64,000 nucleotides of DNA from Enterovibrio sp051650965 (GCA_051650965.1 JBOFRL010000023.1:1-64000); one strand, 5' to 3'. Shown: positions 7,771-16,597, counted from the stretch's first letter. The notes: generated from the letters alone by a model not told the origin. Translations and numbers: made by a program.

Positions 7771-8142
7771 AAAAAATCCTGACTAAAAGAGAGGCAAAAT
7801 AAAATGAGGCTAAGCAAAACCACCCTGCCGCGCAGTAAAAAACTGCCAAGCAACGTTTAAAATCCAACCATTTTTTATTTGCGAATTAATTAAAGGCAAG
7901 CATTGTAAACAATGCGCTAAGCGACGAAAAGCGCCGAGGAGAGATTAATCGCTTCATCACCTTAAGCAAAAAAATTTTTTTCGCGATTTTTTTTATAAAA
8001 GCAGGCGACGATAACTCATTATTTTCATTACTAAATGTGCCAGATGTCGCCTTTTGCTTACACGGCAAGCGATATTATTTGCGATAGTAAACCAATATTT
8101 TACAATGCAACCTAATCGAAACAGTTAACTAAAGGTATCGCA
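7771..8142. other. Divergent intergenic region between alaS and nagB
   Basis: 372 bases holding both promoters. It is A/T-rich near 7960-8040. AGGCGAC near 8002 and GTCGCCT near 8047 form a short inverted repeat. I looked for NagC and CRP operators upstream of nagB and found no convincing one. An AAAGG ribosome site precedes nagB. Confidence 0.5.
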
Positions 8143-8943
8143 ATGAGATTGATCCCGCTAAAAAACAGTACTCAAGCCGGAAAATGGGCAGCCGACTACA
8201 TTGCTAAAAAAATCAATGAGTTCAAGCCAACTGCCGAGCGTCCTTTCGTTTTAGGTTTGCCAACGGGTAGCACGCCGCTGCCAACTTACAAGGCCCTGAT
8301 CGAACTGTGCAAAGCAGAAAAAGTCAGCTTTAAGCACGTTGTGACATTTAATATGGACGAATACGTTGGGATCAGCGCTGATCATCCGCAATCTTACCGT
8401 ACTTTTATGTATGAAAACTTTTTCAACCACATCGATATTCAAGAGCAAAACATTAACTTGCTCAACGGACAAGCCGAAGATATCAACGCAGAGTGCGCGG
8501 CTTACGAGCAAAAAATCAAAAGCTACGGCAAAGTGCATCTTTTCATGGGCGGCGTAGGCATCGATGGCCACATCGCGTTCAATGAGCCAGCGTCGTCGCT
8601 GTCATCACGCACGCGCATAAAGACGCTTACCGAAGACACTCGTATCGCCAACTCGCGCTTTTTTAACAATGATATCAATCAAGTACCAAAATATGCGCTT
8701 ACCATCGGCGTAGCTACGCTGCTTGATTCTGAAGAAGTGCTGATCTTAGCGATGGGACACAACAAAGCGCAAGCTGTTGAAATGGCTGTAGAAGGCCCAG
8801 TTAACCACATGTGGACGGTCACCGCGCTGCAATTACATCCAAAAGCTATCATCATCGCTGATGAAGCCGCGCAGCAAGAGTTAAAAGTAAAAACGGTAAA
8901 ATATTTTTGTGAATTAGAAGCCAAAAATATCGCAGGCTACTGA
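8143..8943 (+). CDS. nagB: Glucosamine-6-phosphate deaminase
   Basis: Converts glucosamine-6-phosphate to fructose-6-phosphate and ammonia, the last step of amino-sugar breakdown, in the cytoplasm. It has 266 residues, the same length as E. coli NagB. Visible motifs are LGLPTGSTPL (~37-46, phosphate binding), FNMDEYVG with the catalytic Asp72, and GGVGIDGHIAFNEPASS with Asp141, His143 and Glu148 of the catalytic set. Here it is a single gene on the opposite strand from alaS and recX with its own terminator. nagA, nagC and nagE are absent, unlike the enteric nag operon. The orphan chitobiose IIA 5 kb away may serve the same pathway. Confidence 0.97.
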   Translation: MRLIPLKNSTQAGKWAADYIAKKINEFKPTAERPFVLGLPTGSTPLPTYKALIELCKAEKVSFKHVVTFNMDEYVGISADHPQSYRTFMYENFFNHIDIQEQNINLLNGQAEDINAECAAYEQKIKSYGKVHLFMGGVGIDGHIAFNEPASSLSSRTRIKTLTEDTRIANSRFFNNDINQVPKYALTIGVATLLDSEEVLILAMGHNKAQAVEMAVEGPVNHMWTVTALQLHPKAIIIADEAAQQELKVKTVKYFCELEAKNIAGY

Positions 8944-8983
8944 TTTTTAAATAAACGCTTGTAACCACAGCGAACACTGTGAC

Positions 8984-9031
8984 GCGCTATTTAAGACGCC
9001 GTAACGGCATCACTTAAATAGCGCTTTTTTT
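8984..9031 (+). terminator. nagB terminator
   Basis: 12-base stem GCGCTATTTAAG / CTTAAATAGCGC with a 17-base loop holding a small CCGTAACGG hairpin, then a T run. It overlaps the end of the convergent recX by about two bases. Confidence 0.9.
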
Positions 9032-9488
9032 ATTCTTTGCATTGAGATAATAAAAGAAAAGCTTTCTCTATTTGCGCGTAGCTAAAGCCGCGGCGCAGCA
9101 GATAATTTTGCCATTTTTGTCGCTCTTTCATCGATAAAGGAGACAGCGGCGCACCGCGCATACGCCGCTTAAGCTCTGCAAAGGCAAGCTCATCCCAATC
9201 GTATTCCCCATTTTTTACTGCAAATGCCAGCCTGTTTGCGTCAATTCCCCGCAGTTTGGCCTGCGCGCAAATTCTTAGCCAGCCGTACCCTTTTAACGTA
9301 CACTGCTGTAAAAAATTTTCAGCCACTTGCTGCTCTTGGAGCCAGCCATTTTTTTTACAAAAGTTAAGCGCGTCAGCAATCTCTGCCTCAGCATACTGCT
9401 TTTTATGCAATTTTTGCCGCAGCTCTTTTTCGCTGTGATCGCGCATTGCCAGCAGCCGTAATGCATGATCGCGGCAGGTCGCTTTCAA
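9030..9488 (-). CDS. recX: Regulatory protein RecX
   Basis: Binds RecA filaments and limits their extension and activity. The 152 residues are helical with the family pattern: ALRLLAMRDHSEKELRQKL (~10-28), a second repeat around YAEAEIADALNFCKKNGWLQ, and a C-terminal RGFSYAQIEKAF. It starts with TTG inside the recA stop codon (TTGA overlap), and a GAGGG ribosome site lies in the last recA codons, so translation is coupled to recA. No better ATG is available nearby. Downstream it meets the nagB terminator tail to tail. Confidence 0.95.
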   Translation of the reverse strand: MKATCRDHALRLLAMRDHSEKELRQKLHKKQYAEAEIADALNFCKKNGWLQEQQVAENFLQQCTLKGYGWLRICAQAKLRGIDANRLAFAVKNGEYDWDELAFAELKRRMRGAPLSPLSMKERQKWQNYLLRRGFSYAQIEKAFLLLSQCKE

Positions 9489-10570
9489 TATTCACCCTCG
9501 TCAAAACGCTCAAGATCTGAGTTTTCATCATCAGCCGCGTTTGGATTAGGCGGCACATTTTTCGTGGCTAAATTGCTCGCGCCATCGCCAAGCAAAGCGT
9601 TTCGCAACTGTTTTTCTAACAGCTCTGCGGCCTGCGGATCCTCTTTTAAAAATTGACAAGCACTCGCCTTCCCTTGCCCCATTTTTTGTCCGTTATAGCT
9701 ATACCAAGCACCTGATTTTTCAACGAAACCGTGCTTGACGCCAAGCTCAACCAGCTCCGCTTGGCGATTGATCCCCTGCGCGTACAAGATCTGAAAATCC
9801 GCCTGCTTGAAAGGCGCGGCGATTTTGTTTTTCACCACTTTCACGCGCGTTTCGTTGCCAATCACCTCTTCGCCCTCTTTTACCGCCCCAACACGGCGAA
9901 TATCAAGGCGCACTGACGCATAAAATTTTAAGGCATTGCCACCGGTCGTCGTTTCTGGGTTGCCAAACATCACGCCAATTTTCATGCGGATCTGGTTGAT
10001 AAAAATCATTAACGTATTGGAATGCTTGATATTTGAGGTGAGTTTGCGCATCGCCTGCGACAGCATGCGCGCTTGTAGCCCCATGTGCGAGTCGCCCATT
10101 TCACCTTCAAGCTCCGCTTTAGGCGTGAGCGCGGCAACCGAGTCGACCACAATCACCTCTACCGCGCCGCTACGCACCAAGGCATCGGCGATTTCGAGCG
10201 CCTGCTCGCCGTGATCGGGCTGCGACAACAACAGATCGTCGATATCAACCTGCAATTTACGCGCGTAGACCGGATCAAGCGCGTGCTCAGCATCGATAAA
10301 AGCGCAGGTTTTGCCCTGCTTTTGCGCCTGCGCGATCACTTGCAGCGCAAGCGTTGTTTTTCCAGAAGATTCTGGACCATAGATCTCAACAATTCGCCCA
10401 TATGGCAAACCTCCCGCGCCAAGAGCAATATCTAATGACAAAGAGCCTGTAGAAACGGTTGCAATATCTAATGTTCTGTCGTCGCCAAGGCGCATGATAG
10501 CGCCCTTGCCAAATTGCTTTTCAATCTGGTTCATCACGTTCAAAACAGCCTTTTGCTTTGCCTCGTTCAT
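9485..10570 (-). CDS. recA: Recombinase RecA
   Basis: An ATP-dependent strand-exchange protein and coprotease in homologous recombination. It has 361 residues. Walker A is GPESSGKTT (65-73), followed by FIDAEHALDP, the Walker B region VIVVDSVAALTPKAE, the L2 region around NALKFYASVRLDIRR, and an acidic tail ending FDEGEY. The longer frame (368 residues) begins at an ATG that is part of the ribosome-site region. The ATG at 10570 has AGGAGG exactly 6 bases upstream and gives the standard N-terminus MNEAKQKA, so I use it. It is translationally coupled to recX and divergent from mutS. No canonical LexA box was found upstream (see findings). Confidence 0.98.
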   Translation of the reverse strand: MNEAKQKAVLNVMNQIEKQFGKGAIMRLGDDRTLDIATVSTGSLSLDIALGAGGLPYGRIVEIYGPESSGKTTLALQVIAQAQKQGKTCAFIDAEHALDPVYARKLQVDIDDLLLSQPDHGEQALEIADALVRSGAVEVIVVDSVAALTPKAELEGEMGDSHMGLQARMLSQAMRKLTSNIKHSNTLMIFINQIRMKIGVMFGNPETTTGGNALKFYASVRLDIRRVGAVKEGEEVIGNETRVKVVKNKIAAPFKQADFQILYAQGINRQAELVELGVKHGFVEKSGAWYSYNGQKMGQGKASACQFLKEDPQAAELLEKQLRNALLGDGASNLATKNVPPNPNAADDENSDLERFDEGEY

Positions 10571-10597
10571 GGCGCGCCTCCTCATGATCACAGATCA

Positions 10598-10626
10598 AGT
10601 ATATAAAGCGTGAATGCAGATACCAG
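10598..10626 (-). promoter_or_regulatory. Candidate recA promoter
   Basis: On the minus strand the -10 box TATACT is preceded 17 bases upstream by CTGGTA, a weak -35. The transcript would start about 20 bases before the recA ATG. No CTGT-N8-ACAG palindrome overlaps it. Confidence 0.4.
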
Positions 10627-10849
10627 CGCGAGGCGGCTTAGTTATTAAACAAAAACCGATTTTACAAAGGCAACTTTTCAGCAAAAAAACCTTACCTTCG
10701 CGCAAGCAAAACGGCACAATACGCAAGTCACTTTTTTAAAGATGACACCTTGCCATTTATATTTTACCCTGCAGCCAATCACAAAACGCAGGGGCGCAAT
10801 CTTTGCCGTATAAAGCCCACGCCGACAAAATAATGGACATCGTAACCTA

Positions 10850-13471
10850 ATGAAAAAAGTCGATAATTTAGTTACCCACACCCCGATGATGCAGCAATAC
10901 CTTAAGATCAAAGCCCAGCACCCCGAGCAGCTTTTGTTTTATCGCATGGGCGATTTTTACGAACTTTTTTTTGACGATGCCAAAAAGGCGGCCAAACTGC
11001 TCGATATTTCCCTGACTAAGCGCGGCAGCAGCGCAGGCGAGCCGATCCCAATGGCCGGCGTGCCTTTTCATGCGGTGGAAAATTATTTAGCGCGCCTTGT
11101 GCAGCTTGGCGAATCGGTGGCTATCTGCGAACAAGTCGGCGATCCGGCCACCAGCAAAGGGCCGGTTGAGCGCCAAGTGATGCGCATCATCACGCCAGGC
11201 ACAGTGACCGACGAGGCGCTGCTCAGCGAGCGCAGCGACAACCTGCTTGCCGCCATTTTTTACCACGCGCAGCAATTTGGCTATGCGACTCTCGATCTCA
11301 CCTCGGGACGCTTTTTGTTAAGCGAGCACACCACGCTTGAGCAGATCCAAGCTGAGCTACAGCGCACACGGCCGACCGAGCTTCTTTTCCCAGAAAACTT
11401 TGCTTATCCGGCGCTGCTTGAGCCATTTCGCGGCAGCCGGCGGCGGCCAATTTGGGAATTTGATCTCGACACGGCGCGCAAGCTGCTCACCGAACAATTT
11501 GCCACCAAAGATCTGGTGGGCTTTGGCGTCGAAAATTGCCACGTTGGACTTGCGGCCGCCGGCGCGCTTTTGTATTACGCCAAAGAGACGCAGCGCGCGC
11601 CAATGCCGCACATTCGTGCGCTGTTAAAAGAGAGCTGCGAGCACAATGTCGTTTTAGACAGCGCGACGCGCAAAAACCTCGAACTCACGCAAAATCTGAG
11701 CGGCGGCATTGAAAACACGCTGATCAGCGTACTTGACACCACAATTACGCCGATGGGCAGTCGCCTGCTCAAGCGCTGGCTGCATCAGCCCATTCGCGAC
11801 GTCGCCAAACTCACCTTGCGCCAAGCGATGATTGGTGCACTTAAAAGCAGCGCCACGTTTGAGAGTTTGACCGCGCTGCTGCGCCCCGTTGGCGACATGG
11901 AGCGCATTTTGGCGCGCGTGGCGTTAAAAAGCGCAAGACCGCGCGATCTGGTGCGCCTGCGTGACGCGCTCGCCGTTTTGCCTGACGTGCATGCAAAGCT
12001 TGGCGCGCTGCCAAGCTTTGCTTTTGCGCAGCTAAGCGCTGCCTGCCAGCCGCTTCCGCTTCTGCACGATCTGTTACAGCGCGCGCTGATTGACTCGCCG
12101 CCCGCCGTGATCCGCGATGGCGGCGTAATTGCGCAGGGCTACGATAAAGAGCTCGACGAGTGGCGCGATCTGGCCGACGGCGCGAGCCGCTTTTTGCAAG
12201 AGCTTGAGCAGCGTGAGAAAAAACTTCATAAGATTGAATCGCTTAAAGTTGGATATAACGCAGTGCACGGCTTTTTCATCCAAGTAAGCCGCGGACAAAG
12301 TCACCTCGTCCCTATCCACTACGTGCGCAGACAAACGCTCAAAAATGCCGAACGCTATATTATTCCAGAGCTTAAAGTGCATGAAGACAAAGTGCTGCGT
12401 TCGCAATCCACCGCGCTCGCGCTGGAAAAAAAGCTCTGGGATGAGCTGCTTGACAAAATTTTGCTCGAGCTTGCGCCGCTGCAAAAAGCGGCCGAGGCGC
12501 TCTCTCAGCTAGATGTGCTCAGCGCGTTAGCCGAGCGCGCCGATACGCTCAACTATTGCTGCCCAACCTTTGTCGCAGAGACGCAAATTTGCATTGAAGA
12601 GGGACGCCATCCGGTGGTAGAGCAGATGCAAAGCGGCCCATTTATTGCCAACAGCTGCCACCTGTCACCATCACGGCAAATGCTGATGATCACAGGCCCC
12701 AACATGGGCGGTAAATCGACCTACATGCGCCAAACCGCGCTCATCACCTTGCTTGCGCACATTGGCGCCTTTGTGCCGGCTCGCAGCGTCACGCTCGGCA
12801 CGGTGGATCGCATTTTCACCCGCATCGGCGCGTCCGATGATTTAGCTTCCGGCCGCTCGACGTTCATGGTGGAAATGACGGAAACAGCGAACATTTTGCA
12901 CAATGCCAGCGCAAACAGTTTAGTGCTGATGGATGAAATTGGACGTGGCACAAGCACTTACGACGGCCTTTCGCTAGCATGGGCGAGCGCGCGCCATTTA
13001 GCTTGTGAGCGCAAAGCCATGACCTTGTTTGCGACCCACTATTTTGAGCTGACTGAGCTTGCCGAGCAAATTGCAGGCGTGGTGAACGTCCATCTTGACG
13101 CGCTTGAGCACAATAACGAAATTGCATTTTTGCACCAAGTTAAAGAAGGCGCAGCGAGTAAATCGTATGGCCTTGCGGTGGCAAGTTTGGCGGGTGTTCC
13201 ACAAATCGTCATTGAGCAAGCGAAAGCAAAATTGCAGCAGCTCGAAACTGGCAGCGCAAACTCCAGCGGCGACAGCGTGCAGCGCGAGCTGTTTTGCATG
13301 CAGCAAGCGATTAACACAAGCAGTCAGCCGATAGCGCAAGAGACGCGGCAGTCTGCGGTGCAAAAAAAGCTGTTTGATGAGCTGAGCACCATTGACCCCG
13401 ACGCGCTGACGCCACGCGATGCGTTAGCGGCGCTGTATCGCCTCAAAGCGCTACAAGAAGAGACGGTGTAG
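10850..13471 (+). CDS. mutS: DNA mismatch repair protein MutS
   Basis: Recognises mismatches and small loops and recruits MutL. It has 873 residues (E. coli 853). The mismatch-wedge motif is MGDFYELFF, with Phe36 and Glu38. The lever and clamp regions follow. Walker A TGPNMGGKSTYMRQ starts near residue 615, with Walker B VLMDEIGRGTSTYDG and the ATHYFELTEL switch after it. The C-terminal tail ends with the tetramerisation-type segment DPDALTPRDALAALYRLKAL. The start at 10850 has no clear ribosome site. It is divergent from recA with about 280 bases between, an arrangement also seen in Vibrio-like genomes. Confidence 0.98.
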   Translation: MKKVDNLVTHTPMMQQYLKIKAQHPEQLLFYRMGDFYELFFDDAKKAAKLLDISLTKRGSSAGEPIPMAGVPFHAVENYLARLVQLGESVAICEQVGDPATSKGPVERQVMRIITPGTVTDEALLSERSDNLLAAIFYHAQQFGYATLDLTSGRFLLSEHTTLEQIQAELQRTRPTELLFPENFAYPALLEPFRGSRRRPIWEFDLDTARKLLTEQFATKDLVGFGVENCHVGLAAAGALLYYAKETQRAPMPHIRALLKESCEHNVVLDSATRKNLELTQNLSGGIENTLISVLDTTITPMGSRLLKRWLHQPIRDVAKLTLRQAMIGALKSSATFESLTALLRPVGDMERILARVALKSARPRDLVRLRDALAVLPDVHAKLGALPSFAFAQLSAACQPLPLLHDLLQRALIDSPPAVIRDGGVIAQGYDKELDEWRDLADGASRFLQELEQREKKLHKIESLKVGYNAVHGFFIQVSRGQSHLVPIHYVRRQTLKNAERYIIPELKVHEDKVLRSQSTALALEKKLWDELLDKILLELAPLQKAAEALSQLDVLSALAERADTLNYCCPTFVAETQICIEEGRHPVVEQMQSGPFIANSCHLSPSRQMLMITGPNMGGKSTYMRQTALITLLAHIGAFVPARSVTLGTVDRIFTRIGASDDLASGRSTFMVEMTETANILHNASANSLVLMDEIGRGTSTYDGLSLAWASARHLACERKAMTLFATHYFELTELAEQIAGVVNVHLDALEHNNEIAFLHQVKEGAASKSYGLAVASLAGVPQIVIEQAKAKLQQLETGSANSSGDSVQRELFCMQQAINTSSQPIAQETRQSAVQKKLFDELSTIDPDALTPRDALAALYRLKALQEETV

Positions 13472-13479
13472 TCGTTACA

Positions 13480-13519
13480 GATCTGGCAGCAAGCCAATGA
13501 CTTGCTGTCACGATCTGCA
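13480..13519. other. Hairpin between convergent mutS and acpS
   Basis: CAGATC...GATCTG encloses GGCAGCAAG...CTTGCTG, giving an imperfect stem of about 15 pairs with a 7-base loop. There is no clear T run on either side, so it may be a weak or Rho-assisted terminator for the two convergent genes. Confidence 0.45.
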
Positions 13520-13539
13520 AAAATAAGAAATGATTGAGT

Positions 13540-14001
13540 TTAAGCGCGCTGATCAGCCGCGGCTTTAGGCGGACTCACTGTACTTTGCAGCAGCACAGTC
13601 GCAACCACATAGTGGCGTTCATCCGACAGTGATAACAGCAGCGAGTCGATGTGCCGCTCGCGCGCCATCACCGCTGCGACGCCAGCAAGCTGCAGCTCAG
13701 GTTTACCGCGCTCATCATGCGTAACGCAAAAATCATGAAACGTCACGCCGCAGGCAATTCCGGTACCAAACGCTTTTGCCGCCGCCTCTTTCGCGGCAAA
13801 ACGCTTGGCCAAAAAGCGCGCCTGCGGTGCAAGCGGCGCCATTTGTGCCTGCGCACCTAACGAGGACTTGGCCAATTCGTGATACTGCGCCAGCTCAGCA
13901 GCAGTTAAAATGCGCTTTGCCAGTGCATCGCCGCTTTTGGCAATAATTTTTTCGATCCTCGCAATTTCAACCAGATCGGTGCCAAGCCCCACAATGCTCA
14001 T
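13540..14001 (-). CDS. acpS: Holo-[acyl-carrier-protein] synthase
   Basis: Transfers 4'-phosphopantetheine from CoA to apo-ACP. It has 153 residues against 126 in E. coli. The N-terminal magnesium motif GLGTDLVEIARIEK holds Asp9, and RFLAKRFAAKEAAAKAFGTG holds the catalytic Glu. The extra length comes from an insertion of about 14 residues after ELAKS (residues ~47-60, rich in Ala, Gln and Pro) and a C-terminal tail past VVATVLL. It starts 3 bases after pdxJ stops and is the last gene of that pair, as in E. coli. Confidence 0.95.
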   Translation of the reverse strand: MSIVGLGTDLVEIARIEKIIAKSGDALAKRILTAAELAQYHELAKSSLGAQAQMAPLAPQARFLAKRFAAKEAAAKAFGTGIACGVTFHDFCVTHDERGKPELQLAGVAAVMARERHIDSLLLSLSDERHYVVATVLLQSTVSPPKAAADQRA

Positions 14002-14004
14002 CGT

Positions 14005-14775
14005 TTAACCATTTTGTTGTTTTAGCAAACTGTGCAAAAGTGCCTGCTCGCGCGCCTTCACCATCACCGCTTTCATGTCGCTCACCGCTTTTGAAAAGCC
14101 GTCAAACAGCGCGCGGCCAACAATCGCATGGCCAATGTTGAGTTCATAAATTTCTGGAATGGCGGCAATCGCTGCGACATTATGATAGGTAAGTCCATGA
14201 CCTGCATTCACTTTGATCCCAAGCGAGCTGGCATATTGTGCCGCGCGTTGCAGCTTAGCAAGCTCAGCCGCCTTTTTTTCCACATTGAGCAAATCGGCGT
14301 AGCGGCCAGTGTGCAGCTCGATAAATGGCGCGCCGCACGCTTTAGCTGCGTCAATTTGCTGCTCATCGGCATCGATGAAAAGTGACACTAAAATGCCGCA
14401 GTCGCTGAGCGCTTTGGTCGCCGCAGCGATTTTTTCCTGCGCTTTAACCACGTTTAAGCCGCCTTCGGTGGTCAACTCTTCGCGCCGCTCAGGCACGAGG
14501 CAGACAAACTCAGGCTTGATATTGCGCGCGATGCCGATCATCTCGTCGGTGACCGCCATCTCCAAATTCATGCGCGTTTGCAGCGTCTGCTTAAGCAGCA
14601 AAATATCGCGATCGACAATGTGGCGACGATCTTCGCGCAGGTGCACCGTGATCCCATCGGCGCCGGCACGCTCAGCAATCTCAGCCGCGTGCACCGGATC
14701 AGGGTATTGCGTACCACGTGCGTTACGCACGGTGGCGATGTGGTCAATGTTGACCCCCAAAAAAATGGCGCTCAT
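14005..14775 (-). CDS. pdxJ: Pyridoxine 5'-phosphate synthase
   Basis: Condenses deoxyxylulose phosphate and 3-amino-2-oxopropyl phosphate to pyridoxine 5'-phosphate. It has 256 residues in a TIM-barrel fold. Motifs visible are GVNIDHIATVRNARGT (7-22), GADGITVHLREDRRHI, the catalytic-loop region PEFVCLVPERREELTTEGG, and the C-terminal NAGHGLTY and ELNIGHAIVGRA phosphate-binding segments. A good ribosome site, AAGGAAG, lies 7 bases before the ATG. A terminator separates it from era. In E. coli recO lies between era and pdxJ; here it is absent. Confidence 0.97.
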   Translation of the reverse strand: MSAIFLGVNIDHIATVRNARGTQYPDPVHAAEIAERAGADGITVHLREDRRHIVDRDILLLKQTLQTRMNLEMAVTDEMIGIARNIKPEFVCLVPERREELTTEGGLNVVKAQEKIAAATKALSDCGILVSLFIDADEQQIDAAKACGAPFIELHTGRYADLLNVEKKAAELAKLQRAAQYASSLGIKVNAGHGLTYHNVAAIAAIPEIYELNIGHAIVGRALFDGFSKAVSDMKAVMVKAREQALLHSLLKQQNG

Positions 14776-14794
14776 ATTTTTGCTTCCTTAATTG

Positions 14795-14823
14795 TAAAAA
14801 AACTTGCCCATAAATGAGCAAGT
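14795..14823 (-). terminator. Terminator between era and pdxJ
   Basis: On the minus strand ACTTGC...GCAAGT, extended by CAT/ATG with one mismatch, is followed by seven T. It ends the lepA-lepB-rnc-era transcript and implies that pdxJ-acpS has its own promoter or depends on read-through. Confidence 0.8.
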
Positions 14824-14855
14824 TAATGTTTTATTTAATGATTTAGCGCTAGCGG

Positions 14856-15929
14856 CTACAAATCATCAATGTAACCAAGGCTTCGCAGCGCACGCTCATC
14901 GTCCGCCCAGCCCGATTTCACTTTGACCCACAATGACAAAAAGACTTTGCGTTCAAAGAGTTGCTCCATATCAAGGCGCGCATTTTGGCCAATCACTTTG
15001 ATTTTCTCGCCGCCTTTGCCGATCACCATCTTTTTTTGACCGCTGCGTTCAACCAAAATCAAGCCATCGATATCAAAGCCTTGCGTTTTCGGGTTGAAAT
15101 CAAAGCGCTCAATTTCAACCGTCACCGAATAAGGCAACTCGTCGCCGGTAAAGCGCATCAGCTTTTCACGAATGATTTCCGACGCCATAAAACGCTGCGA
15201 GCGGTCAGTCACATACTCTTCGGGAAAATACCAGTCGCCCTTAGGCAAATGGGCGCGCACGATTTTTTCAATCACGTCCACGTTGGTGCCGTGCTTGGCC
15301 GAAACCGGCACAACATCCACGAAATCCATTTTTTGGCTAAGCGCTGCAAGATGCGGGAAAAGTTCCCCTTTTTCTCTGACGTTGTCGACTTTGTTAAGTA
15401 AAAGCACCGTCGGCAAATTCGAGTTTTTGATCTTGTTGAGCACCATCTCGTCATCAGGAGTCCAGTGCGTGCCGTCCACCAAAAAGAGTACCAGCTCGAC
15501 ATCTGAGAGCGAGCTTGCGGCGGCGCGGTTCATCAGCCGGTTGATCGCGCGCTTTTCCTCAATGTGCAGCCCTGGCGTGTCAACATAGATAGCCTGAAAG
15601 CCATCGCGCGTGTCGACGCCCATGATGCGGTGGCGCGTTGTCTGCGGCTTGCGCGACGTAATGGAGAGCTTTTGCCCCACTAAGCGATTGAGCAGCGTCG
15701 ATTTTCCAACATTGGGACGCCCAACAATGGCGATAAAGCCGCAATGCGGCTCCACGTTCACATCTTCTTCATCAAGATTTTCTTCTTGATCAAGCTCTTG
15801 AGCCAGCGCCGCTTGCTCTTGGCTAAGCGGGCTCGCGTGCTCATTTTGGTGCAACGTTTCGTCAAGCTGCGGCGCAAGTTTTGCGGCCTGCGCGTCGTCT
15901 GACGGAGGGAAATTGTCTTGATTCATCAT
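14856..15929 (-). CDS. era: GTPase Era
   Basis: A GTPase that binds 16S rRNA and assists 30S assembly at the membrane. It has 357 residues from the ATG at 15929. The G1 motif GRPNVGKST (~70-78), DTPGLH, NKVDN and VSAKHG are present, and the C-terminal KH domain shows GKGGEKIKVIG. The N-terminus carries about 60 extra acidic, Gln/Glu-rich residues before the usual FIAIVGRPN start, not found in the 301-residue E. coli protein. The start overlaps the rnc stop as ATGATGA. The longer frame to 16028 lies inside rnc and is not used. An internal start would remove the extension, but none with a ribosome site stands out. Confidence 0.95.
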   Translation of the reverse strand: MMNQDNFPPSDDAQAAKLAPQLDETLHQNEHASPLSQEQAALAQELDQEENLDEEDVNVEPHCGFIAIVGRPNVGKSTLLNRLVGQKLSITSRKPQTTRHRIMGVDTRDGFQAIYVDTPGLHIEEKRAINRLMNRAAASSLSDVELVLFLVDGTHWTPDDEMVLNKIKNSNLPTVLLLNKVDNVREKGELFPHLAALSQKMDFVDVVPVSAKHGTNVDVIEKIVRAHLPKGDWYFPEEYVTDRSQRFMASEIIREKLMRFTGDELPYSVTVEIERFDFNPKTQGFDIDGLILVERSGQKKMVIGKGGEKIKVIGQNARLDMEQLFERKVFLSLWVKVKSGWADDERALRSLGYIDDL

Positions 15930-16597
15930 AATAACATCTGCAATGCCGCCTCTGCGGCGGCTTGTTCGGCTTTGCGGCGACTGCTGCCACTTCCTAATAC
16001 AGGAGCGTCCAGTCCAACCACATTGCACTCGATGGTGAAAAGCTGATCGTGCGCTTCACCTTGTATTTTCACAACATTGTACACCGGAAGCGGCGCACGC
16101 TGCCCTTGCAAAAACTCTTGCAAGCGCGTTTTGGGATCCTTTTGCTCAACCCCTGGCTCTATCTCTTCGAGGCGCGACTTATACCAACGCAGCACGGTTT
16201 GCCGCGTTTTTTCCAGCGAGCCATCGAGATAAATAGCGCCAATGATAGCTTCAACCGCGTCGGCCAAAATCGAGTCGCGGCGAAAACCGCCACTTTTGAG
16301 CTCGCCAGGTCCTAAAGCAAGTACATCACCTAAACAAAATTCGCGCCCGAGCTCTGCAAGCGTGTTGCCGCGCACCAAAGTGGCGCGCAAGCGACTCATA
16401 TCCCCTTCATTAATATTGGGAAATCTTGCATAGAGATCATCAGCAATGATAAAGCTTAAAATGGCATCGCCTAAAAATTCCAGCCGCTCATTGTGTGATG
16501 AACTTGCGCTACGATGAGTAAGAGCAAGCCGCAGCCGCGCTATGTCATTAAATTGATAGCCAATTACTTGCTGCAACTTATCAAGTGGATTTATCAT
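15926..16597 (-). CDS. rnc: Ribonuclease III
   Basis: Endonuclease that cuts double-stranded RNA in rRNA processing and mRNA decay. It has 223 residues. The signature motif NERLEFLGDAILS (~36-48) contains catalytic Glu and Asp, and DAVEAIIGAIYLDG holds the second acidic pair. The double-stranded RNA-binding domain spans ~153-222 and ends GSSRRKAEQAAAEAALQML. It sits between lepB (12-base gap) and era (overlap), the usual order. Confidence 0.98.
   Translation of the reverse strand: MINPLDKLQQVIGYQFNDIARLRLALTHRSASSSHNERLEFLGDAILSFIIADDLYARFPNINEGDMSRLRATLVRGNTLAELGREFCLGDVLALGPGELKSGGFRRDSILADAVEAIIGAIYLDGSLEKTRQTVLRWYKSRLEEIEPGVEQKDPKTRLQEFLQGQRAPLPVYNVVKIQGEAHDQLFTIECNVVGLDAPVLGSGSSRRKAEQAAAEAALQMLL

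Noticed and set aside
8071..8142. NagC operator upstream of nagB
   Set aside because: There are A/T-rich half-matches only, with no symmetric site near the NagC consensus.
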